Notes under the pieces: model-generated | Told to the model about the DNA's origin: nothing | Seen by the model: the letters and a program-made list of their open reading frames with translations, nothing else | Database searches by the model: none | Shown here: piece by piece, positions 27,924-33,185 of the stretch | Position numbering within the stretch: position 1 is the stretch's first letter | How the letters are laid out: every line of letters begins with the position of its first letter | Source of the DNA: Cellulosilyticum ruminicola JCM 14822 | Lineage (GTDB): Bacteria; Bacillota; Clostridia; Lachnospirales; Cellulosilyticaceae | Direction: 5' to 3' | Length of the DNA stretch: 33,185 nt | NCBI RefSeq assembly: GCF_001311925.1 | Contig: NZ_BBCG01000038.1 | Span: 1 to 33,185 of the forward strand | Translations under genes and position numbers: made by a program

Positions 27924-28403
27924 TTAAATTGAAATCTCTTTTATCGCTTGCTCATAAATCCAAGTTATTTCAAGGCGTTTCACTTCATTTCTAGCATGAT
28001 TTAATCCCTTACTAAATCCTAATGACACGCCTTGAACTTCTAGTTCGCAGTATAGATAGCATAGCATCAATAAGCACATATATCGTTTTATTCCTCTTAT
28101 TGTATGAATCTGATATTTATCAAAGCCTAATCGTCTTTTTGTTTCTCTAAAAAATGTTTCAATAGGCCATCTTTTAAGATAATGATTTAAAATCTGTTTA
28201 GTAGACAGTTCAGTATCTAGACTAATAAAACATTTTAAAACATGCTTATTCCAAAGCGCATTTTCAGGTCAACGCATAATAATCTTTACCTTTTTGAATC
28301 CATTAATTCTACCAAGATAGGTATATGTATAATAGGTCTTACCCTTGACTGTCACCAAGTCAAGTTCATGTTGCTTAAGTGTTTTAATAAAGTTATTAAA
28401 CAT
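27924..28403 (-). pseudogene. DDE transposase C-terminal remnant (IS4/IS701-like)
   Basis: The minus strand reads LVTVKGKTYYTYTYLG, an in-frame TGA (28269-28271), then NHYLKRWPIETFFRETKRRL and FDKYQIHTIRGIKRY to a stop at 27924. The Y-x2-R-x3-E-x6-K signature of IS4-type transposases is intact in KRWPIETFFRETK. The N-terminal half with the first two catalytic Asp residues is missing. The in-frame stop and truncation show it is inactive. It shares no sequence with the IS4 fragment at 23017, so it comes from a different element. Confidence 0.72.
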
Positions 28404-28508
28404 TTATGTAATCTCCTTATGATTATGGTTTTTGTCGACTTAATTATATCAAGAGATGTCATAAATGTTTTTTATTTTGCTCAAAATCGTACTGGAAAAT
28501 TATTGGAA

Positions 28509-28649
28509 CTAATTTTGCTCGTTTATAGTATATGCTAAAGTTGATGTTGGCTCTAATTCTTGAATAAGCTGCATGCGTACATGCCTTTGCCAGTAAAAGA
28601 ATTGTTTTTCGTTAATGTTATTCGCAATACACCATGCTTTTTTAGTCAT
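28509..28649 (-). pseudogene. IS66-type accessory protein (TnpA) remnant
   Basis: Minus-strand reading gives MTKKAWCIANNINEKQFFYW, then QRHVRMQLIQEL. This matches the short IS66 family accessory protein, whose members carry the pattern KxxWCxxxxIxxxxFYxWQxxVR. Upstream codons (TMI, stop, NNNSN) continue the homology but contain a nonsense codon. The rest of the element (TnpB, TnpC) is absent. It lies just beside the DDE transposase remnant, in the same orientation. Confidence 0.6.
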
Positions 28650-28727
28650 GTTACTGTTATTGTTCTATATCATTGTCTCAAAAAACTACTAGTTTTCGAG
28701 GTACGAACTATTTACCGCTTACATAAC

Positions 28728-28752
28728 ACCAGCTTGCATTTGACAAGCTGGT
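28728..28752. repeat. 9-bp perfect hairpin beside IS remnants
   Basis: ACCAGCTTG and CAAGCTGGT flank a seven-base loop. The A/T sequence on both sides could let it act as a weak terminator on either strand, or it may be a leftover element end. Confidence 0.45.
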
Positions 28753-28782
28753 AATTATTTAGAAGCAACTTCACGGATTCAG

Positions 28783-28796
28783 GTAATATATATTAC
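28783..28796. promoter_or_regulatory. 14-bp palindrome upstream of the CDF exporter, possible operator
   Basis: GTAATATATATTAC is a perfect palindrome, about 105 bp before the metal exporter start. A TATAAT sequence at 28839-28844 lies between them, without a clear -35. Its role is a guess from position. Confidence 0.35.
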
Positions 28797-28901
28797 GTAG
28801 AGAATTCTATTTATTAGGGGGCAGGGTATATGTTATAGTATAATTTTGATACCAAATTATCATAATAAGTATTGAACTATATTATTTTGGGAGGCTAGAT
28901 T

Positions 28902-30068
28902 ATGGGCAACGCAAAAGAAGCACTAGAGCTGATGAATATTGAAAGCAATAAGGAGGTTATGGATAGGGACAAAAAGATTATAAAGACAAGTATAATAGGA
29001 ATCGTGGCTAATGTGTTTCTGGCTGTATTCAAAACAGTGATTGGAGTTATGTCCAATTCTATTGCGATTGTTATGGATGCTGTAAACAATATTTCCGATG
29101 CTGCTTCTTCAATCATTACGATCGTGGGAACGAAGCTTGCCAGTAAGCATGCAGACAAAAAACATCCCTTCGGCTATGGGCGTGTGGAATACTTAAGTGC
29201 GCTGATTATCTCACTTATTGTTCTTTATGCAGGAATTACATCATTTATTGAGTCAGCAAAAAGTATATTGTCTCCAGAGCTACCAAAGTATTCACGGGTT
29301 GCACTTGTGATCATAATTGTGGGTGTTATTGTTAAAATTCTTCTAGGACGATATGTTAAGAAACATGGTGAAAAATACAATTCTGGTTCGCTTATAAATT
29401 CCGGACAGGATGCTACTCTGGATTCAATCATATCAGCATCGACTCTTGTTGCTGCACTCATTTATATTATTTTCGGATTATCGCTGGAGGCCTGGCTTGG
29501 TATCATTATCTCTGTTGTTATTATTAAGTCCGGAATCGTAATGATTAAAGACACACTTTCACAGATTTTGGGAGAGCGTGCAGATCCCGAACTTGCAAAG
29601 GCGATAAAGAAAACGGTAACCAGCTTTAAAGAGGTGGAAGGAGCATATGACTTGGTACTTAATAATTATGGACCGGATGCATATAGCGGTTCTATCCATA
29701 TTGAAGTTCCGGATATATTTTCCGCAGACCAATTAGACGAATTAATTCGTTCCATTACATTTGAAGTTTATAGAAAACACTATGTTTACCTTACCGCAAT
29801 CGGGGTGTACTCAATCAACACAAAGGATGAATATGCTGTTAGGATTAGAGAAAATATCAGGCAAATAGTGTTGGGAATTGAGCATATCTTGGAAATGCAT
29901 GGTTTTTTTGTGAATAAAGAAAAAAATACAATTCGGTTCGATGCGGTAGTAAGTTTTGATTCACCAGATAGAATTGCCACTTACCGACAGGTAGTGGATG
30001 CTGTTCAGAAGGAATATCCTGACTACATCATACAGTGTGCTATAGACACGGATTATTCTGAGACGTAG
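28902..30068 (+). CDS. Cation diffusion facilitator (CDF) metal exporter, probable Mn-type
   Basis: The 388-residue protein has six membrane helices followed by a cytoplasmic domain. The helix 2 metal site reads VMDAVNNISDAASS (N-x3-D) and the helix 5 site reads GQDATLDSIISAS (D-x3-D). Zinc exporters such as YiiP have D-x3-D and H-x3-D; the lack of His suggests manganese or iron rather than zinc. The family motif KKHPFGYGRVEYLSALI follows helix 2. The C-terminal ferredoxin-like domain contains YDLVLNNYGPDAYSGSIHIE. About 80 extra residues form a further domain at the end. The ribosome site GGGAGG precedes ATG 28902. Two 60-base samples contain 27 G/C each (45%), clearly above the neighbours. 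This may indicate acquisition from another lineage. It exports divalent metal in exchange for protons. Confidence 0.9.
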   Translation: MGNAKEALELMNIESNKEVMDRDKKIIKTSIIGIVANVFLAVFKTVIGVMSNSIAIVMDAVNNISDAASSIITIVGTKLASKHADKKHPFGYGRVEYLSALIISLIVLYAGITSFIESAKSILSPELPKYSRVALVIIIVGVIVKILLGRYVKKHGEKYNSGSLINSGQDATLDSIISASTLVAALIYIIFGLSLEAWLGIIISVVIIKSGIVMIKDTLSQILGERADPELAKAIKKTVTSFKEVEGAYDLVLNNYGPDAYSGSIHIEVPDIFSADQLDELIRSITFEVYRKHYVYLTAIGVYSINTKDEYAVRIRENIRQIVLGIEHILEMHGFFVNKEKNTIRFDAVVSFDSPDRIATYRQVVDAVQKEYPDYIIQCAIDTDYSET

Positions 30069-30374
30069 ACGAATAGCTTTACAGTTACATTTTGTTTATA
30101 AGTTGCTTTCATTTGTATAAGGGTAGAAAAGAGAGCGACCTTAAGGTTGCGAATCAGCATGTAACTGGTCTTTGGAATTATGTGGTATTAAGAGATTGGA
30201 ATTTTAATGATTAAAATTGATTGATATTTATAATTTTTAATCTGACTTCTAATGAGTCCTTTAGTAAGGTGCTAACTAAAAAGTGAGTAAGCTATATAAT
30301 AAGCTTATACAAACTAGATGTAATAAAAAAGAATATAGAATAAAGATAATAAAATTTTAAGGGGAGATAGTTTT
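30069..30374. other. Intergenic region without a recognised gene
   Basis: It contains an AT-only palindrome AATTTTAAT-g-ATTAAAATT at 30200-30218 and the AAGGGGAGAT ribosome site of the following remnant at 30359. I see no convincing terminator for the exporter gene and no coding signal. Confidence 0.5.
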
Positions 30375-30672
30375 ATGAAAAAAGATGTAGATGTATTGGA
30401 TTATGCTAATGATATTTTAAAGGCAGTTAAAAAAGGTGTCCTTATAACAACAAAGGCAGAAGATAAAGTTAACTCTATGACTATTGAATGGTGAAACCTA
30501 TATTTATTGTTTTTATAAGGGAAAGTCGTTTCACAAAACAACAGCTTGAAAAAAATTTCTGAGTTTACTGTGAATATAACAATTGGTAAGTTTAATAGAA
30601 AAATATTAGGTGTATGTGGAACTAAAATCTGGTAGAGATATGGATAAAATAAGTGAACTTAATTTATCATAG
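30375..30672 (+). pseudogene. Flavin reductase family (FMN-binding) remnant
   Basis: It starts intact with an AAGGGGAG ribosome site and MKKDVDVLDYANDILKAVKK, then GVLITTKAEDKVNSMTIEW, and stops. After a short deletion and a frame change it resumes KPIFIVFIRESRFTKQQLEK, then SEFTVNI, GKFNRKILGVCGTKSGRDMD and KISELNL. This is the N-terminal two thirds of a flavin reductase-like protein (about 190 residues in family members). The deletion removes the GTLGIEWG-type segment. The C-terminus is missing. The protein cannot be functional. Confidence 0.7.
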
Positions 30673-30856
30673 GATTAATCGATCAAAGGAAATATTTAAA
30701 TTAGAAAAAGTTTATCAGAGTCACAAAGATTATGTAGAAGAACTCATTAGTAAGGCTATTTTTTATAATGAAACTCAGAGAAAGGAATACACAGAAAATT
30801 TTAAAAAACTATTTTCATCACCTGATGAGTTATTAGAAATAATATTTGGAAGGTAA
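30653..30856 (+). CDS. Short unknown ORF, probably a C-terminal fragment
   Basis: It codes for 67 residues rich in Lys and Glu: KEIFKLEKVYQSHKDYVEEL, then KAIFYNETQRKEYTENFKKL, then SSPDELLEIIFGR. The sequence looks like a real helical protein end and not random, but I do not recognise a family. It starts inside the flavin reductase remnant with GTG and no ribosome site. It may be the tail of a gene whose front was deleted together with the end of the flavin reductase. Confidence 0.35.
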   Translation: MNLIYHRINRSKEIFKLEKVYQSHKDYVEELISKAIFYNETQRKEYTENFKKLFSSPDELLEIIFGR

Positions 30857-31001
30857 CTATTCAGCCATGCCTATAATGATTAAGTAAATTGAATAATTTT
30901 CGTGTAAATATACATAAAACGAAGAAATTTCACTTTCTATTGTATATTTATGTTTTCTAATCAGAAATTTACCTCTGATTTTAGATAGCGACTGAACAGT
31001 T
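30853..31001. repeat. 149-bp MITE-like element with 12-bp terminal inverted repeats
   Basis: GTAACTATTCAG (30853-30864) and CTGAACAGTTAC (30990-31001) are inverted copies with one mismatch. They bracket an AT-rich interior with further hairpins (AAATATACA/TGTATATTT and ATCAGA/TCTGAT). No coding sequence lies inside. The left end overlaps the stop of the short ORF. This looks like a non-autonomous mobile element; the following 170 bp up to the flavodoxin gene show only a short palindrome. Confidence 0.45.
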
Positions 31002-31129
31002 ACTTTGGAAGTTATTATGTAGGGAATATATGAAAAATTGTATAAATAGTACCATTATTACTGCTATTAATAGTATAACATTTAAATGATATTTTTGTAC
31101 ATAGTAGAAAGTTAATAGGTTAATTGGGG

Positions 31130-31144
31130 TATGCTAATAGCATA
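31130..31144. promoter_or_regulatory. 15-bp palindrome upstream of the flavodoxin gene, possible operator
   Basis: TATGCTA and TAGCATA flank one A, 30 bp before the flavodoxin start codon. It could bind a dimeric repressor; no regulator gene is adjacent. Confidence 0.45.
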
Positions 31145-31174
31145 ATTTAATTGTGAAAATACGAGGAGGCAAAT

Positions 31175-31654
31175 ATGAAAAATGCAGTTGTTTATAGTAG
31201 TGTAACTGGTAATACAAGAAAGTTAGCGGATGCTATTTGTGATAAGGTGGGGGCGCAGTATTGTGGAAAGCCTTGTGATGAGGCACTTGAGGCTGAAAAT
31301 GTATTTGTGGGATTTTGGGCCACTAGGAATTCTTGTGGTGAGGATATTAAGGGATTTATAGAAAAGCTTTCAGGTAAAAAGGTATTTATATTTGGCACAG
31401 CAGGATATAACAATACCAAGGAATATTTTGATGAGATTTTAAATAGTGTAAAAGTAGTTGTTCCAGATTCTAATACAATTGTAGGGGCTTATATGTGCCA
31501 AGGTAAAGTTTCGGATACAATGAAGGCTAAGATTAAAGATATGAAGCCTGAAATATTTGAGGGTATTAAGGAGAAACTTGCTGAGGGTGAAATCCATCCA
31601 GATGAAAATGATATCAATGGATTATTAGCAGAAATAGAAAGAGTTAATTTATAA
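31175..31654 (+). CDS. Flavodoxin family protein, BilS-like
   Basis: The 159-residue protein begins KNAVVYSSVTGNTRKLADAI, where SSVTGNTR is the FMN phosphate-binding loop of flavodoxins. The phrases ENVFVGFWATRNSCGEDIKG and KKVFIFGTAGYNNTKEYF contribute the isoalloxazine-contacting loops. It is a soluble one- or two-electron carrier. The length and phrases such as VGFW and YMCQGK resemble BilS, the flavodoxin encoded with bilirubin reductase in gut Clostridia, but no reductase gene lies nearby, so the specific name is tentative. The ribosome site CGAGGAGG is strong. It ends at a terminator. Confidence 0.85.
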   Translation: MKNAVVYSSVTGNTRKLADAICDKVGAQYCGKPCDEALEAENVFVGFWATRNSCGEDIKGFIEKLSGKKVFIFGTAGYNNTKEYFDEILNSVKVVVPDSNTIVGAYMCQGKVSDTMKAKIKDMKPEIFEGIKEKLAEGEIHPDENDINGLLAEIERVNL

Positions 31655-31701
31655 TGCATTAAGAATTTATATTAAGAAGAATAGTGAGTTGAAAATAGAA
31701 G

Positions 31702-31749
31702 AAGCCTTGCGAAGAGTGTACCTATGGGTAGCTAGCCGCAAGGCTTTTT
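31702..31749 (+). terminator. Rho-independent terminator between convergent genes
   Basis: The perfect 10-bp stem AAGCCTTGCG / CGCAAGGCTT with a 25-base loop is followed by further T residues. It lies between the flavodoxin and the convergent hydrolase gene and could serve both. Confidence 0.82.
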
Positions 31750-31755
31750 GACTTT

Positions 31756-32754
31756 CTAAAGGATCTCTAGGAAAGGTTCAATATGTTCCTCTATAAATTG
31801 GATGCGGTCTAAAACGGCTGGTTTAAAGGTGGCAGTGATAGCTATGGCTGTATGGGTAGTAGAATTTACATAGATTACATTACCGCTATCACCAATAGCG
31901 GCATAAATAGATTTTTCTGGATTTATAATCCACCATAAGTAACCATAATGCATATGATTGAAACGTTCATTGCAGTGAATATAAGGTGTGGTCATTTGAT
32001 GGATCCAATTAGAAGAAATAATTTGCTTACTATGATATGTGCCTTGATTAAGGCAAAGTGCACCGATTTTTACCATATCTTCAGCTGATAAAGAGAGGCC
32101 GAAACCAGCAGCTGAAATGCCTTGAGGGTCACAGAACCAAGAGTTTGCTTTGGGAGATTTGTCTGTAACAAATTGAATATGTTCTTCTTTGTTTTGGACG
32201 GTAAATGCCGTGCATGGCTTAATGCCTAGAGGCGCAAAGAGGAACTTATTAGCGAATTCTAGAGTTGTCATATGGCTGGCCTTTGTGATGATGGCGCTAA
32301 GTATTTGAATGCCTAGAGTAGCATATTTAAATTTGCCGGTAATACCAGCTCTGCCGCCTAAAAGGTCCAAAGTGGCTTTGGTCCAGTCGTTACTTGTACA
32401 CACTTTAGTCCAAGGTTCGGACTTGTATTTGTAAGGGGCTGTCATCGTGAGTAAATGTTTAAGGGTGACTTGACTAATGGTTTTTTCACTGCGTTTGATG
32501 GTATAATTAGGGAAGAAATCTAATACTTTTTGGTCTACGTTTTGAATAAGTTTTTGATCCATAGCGATGCCTATAAGTAGAGAGATTATACTTTTAGTTG
32601 CTGAGGCAATATGAAAATTATCAGTAGTGACTGCGTTATTCCAGCTATCACTATAGACTAAATAGTTATTTTTGATAGCTGAAATTTGACAGATATTAGG
32701 CTGAGTTTTTAAAACTAAATCATGAAGTTCATTGTGTTGCATACTTTTATTCAC
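31756..32754 (-). CDS. Serine hydrolase of the beta-lactamase/PBP (class C-like) family
   Basis: The N-terminal half contains HIASATKSIISLLIGIAMDQ, in which SATK is the catalytic Ser-x-x-Lys motif (around residue 50). The second motif position reads KYATLGIQIL, with Thr in place of the usual Asn of Y-x-N. The C-terminal phrases MHYGYLWWI and GDSGNVIYVN are typical of class C beta-lactamase-related esterases and D-aminopeptidases. No signal peptide is visible, so the protein is probably cytoplasmic. True beta-lactamase activity is unlikely without an export signal. GTG 32754 or ATG 32742 could be the start; AAAGG at 32760-32764 is suboptimally placed for both. Confidence 0.85.
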   Translation of the reverse strand: MNKSMQHNELHDLVLKTQPNICQISAIKNNYLVYSDSWNNAVTTDNFHIASATKSIISLLIGIAMDQKLIQNVDQKVLDFFPNYTIKRSEKTISQVTLKHLLTMTAPYKYKSEPWTKVCTSNDWTKATLDLLGGRAGITGKFKYATLGIQILSAIITKASHMTTLEFANKFLFAPLGIKPCTAFTVQNKEEHIQFVTDKSPKANSWFCDPQGISAAGFGLSLSAEDMVKIGALCLNQGTYHSKQIISSNWIHQMTTPYIHCNERFNHMHYGYLWWIINPEKSIYAAIGDSGNVIYVNSTTHTAIAITATFKPAVLDRIQFIEEHIEPFLEIL

Positions 32755-32776
32755 ATCCTTTGAGAGAAGTTAAAGT

Positions 32777-32788
32777 ATTCGGCCGAAT
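32777..32788. promoter_or_regulatory. 12-bp GC-centred palindrome upstream of the hydrolase gene
   Basis: ATTCGGCCGAAT is a perfect palindrome in very AT-rich surroundings, 23 bp upstream of the minus-strand start. A repressor or activator binding site is plausible. Confidence 0.4.
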
Positions 32789-32891
32789 GGACTAAGATAT
32801 CTATGTATCATGCTATATTGATTTAAAATTTTTTTCAATACAATTCAATACAAAAATTAAAAGATTATTTGGATAATCTAGAAAGAAAAAG

Positions 32892-32922
32892 GAGGTAACG
32901 CTGGTTTGCCGTTATCTCTTTT
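32892..32922. terminator. Bidirectional hairpin terminator
   Basis: The stem GAGGTAACG / CGTTATCTC (one wobble) is followed by TTTT on the plus strand and by a C then a T run on the minus strand. On the minus strand it would end the transcript of the transposase remnant. Confidence 0.6.
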
Positions 32923-32932
32923 GGTGTGTGGT

Positions 32933-33185
32933 TTAATCTTTTTTGTATGGGTAGAGCATAACGAAGAAGTTGTGAAGTACAAAGGCGACAATGGCTGTGG
33001 TCATATAAATTTGAATCCTTGAAATTTGTGTAATGATATTACCGAGGCCAGTGATAATGTAGTTTCTATACGTCTTCGATGCTTACTGATTCAGTTTCTT
33101 AAATCTTTTGGGTAAGGGTTCTTACTTAAAGCTAGCAAGGTCATATTTTTCTCATTTTTAATATGATCACCTATATATCCTTTGG
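32933..33185 (-). pseudogene. Transposase remnant running off the window edge
   Basis: On the minus strand one frame reads YIGDHIKNEKNMTLLALSKN, then PYPKDLRN, a stop, then ISKHRRRIETT. A second frame continues LGNIITQISRIQIYMTTAIV, then FVLHNFFVMLY to a stop at 32933. The phrase KxLRxxISKxRRRIETxxSxL resembles IS982-type DDE transposases, where the Glu of RRIET is catalytic. At least two disruptions are present, so it is not functional. The family is tentative, and the part outside the window was not seen. Confidence 0.4.

Noticed and set aside
28242-28754. Plus-strand ORFs of 98 and 64 residues
   Set aside because: They are antisense shadows of the transposase and IS66 remnants, which give recognisable protein families on the minus strand.
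30200-30218. AATTTTAAT/ATTAAAATT palindrome as a terminator
   Set aside because: It has no G/C pairs and no T run after it, so it is too weak to be a credible terminator.
15-33185. tRNA, rRNA or CRISPR array
   Set aside because: No cloverleaf-like sequence, rRNA core sequence, or regularly spaced repeats were seen in the window.

Overview
The window is AT-rich DNA (hand counts near 32% GC in the large biosynthetic gene) with strong Shine-Dalgarno sites, Firmicute-type promoters and terminators, a lipobox lipoprotein, a GntR/YtrA-type regulator and a CAP-domain protein. This points to an anaerobic Clostridia member. Lachnospiraceae, possibly near Cellulosilyticum, is my inference; no rRNA or tRNA gene is present to test it.

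Layout: (1) 1-3575 is an operon for a YtrA-like GntR repressor, an ABC ATPase, a membrane permease and a lipoprotein, with a perfect 17-bp inverted repeat over the promoter. (2) 3690-5100 holds a wrecked BMP/PnrA-type binding protein and a convergent membrane-anchored, cell-wall-hydrolase-like gene. (3) 5384-17341 is one co-directional biosynthetic cluster: ABC exporter, a two-module NRPS (A-T-C-A-T plus a BtrH-like papain-fold domain), a family 2 glycosyltransferase, a free AMP-ligase, a free acyl carrier protein and a free BtrH-like protein. (4) 17417-18590 is a decayed FUSC-HAD fusion. (5) 18715-20447 holds a DUF975 membrane protein and a secreted CAP protein. (6) 20564-22982 holds a decayed unknown gene and an intact gene joining a truncated UvrD-like ATPase domain to a LexA-type S24 autoprotease. 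(7) 23017-27226 holds an IS4 remnant, a small membrane protein and a carbohydrate ABC importer operon behind a structured leader. (8) 27252-28752 holds a large foldback repeat and transposase remnants. (9) 28902-33185 holds a CDF metal exporter of higher GC, a flavin reductase remnant, a flavodoxin (BilS-like), a serine beta-lactamase-family hydrolase and a transposase remnant at the edge.

How it works together: in the cluster, the NRPS would load and join two monomers, while the separate ligase loads an acid onto the free carrier protein. The two BtrH-like domains are good candidates for acyl transfer or release, since no thioesterase or reductase domain is visible. The glycosyltransferase could decorate the product and the exporter could move it out. 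The importer operon lacks an ATPase and probably shares one encoded elsewhere.

Several otherwise intact genes (lipoprotein, wall hydrolase, exporter, NRPS, glycosyltransferase) each carry one or two small indels, several of them in homopolymers. Either the assembly contains indel errors or the locus is decaying; raw reads would decide this. Other loci (BMP protein, FUSC-HAD, flavin reductase, transposases) carry deletions and multiple stops and are true remnants.
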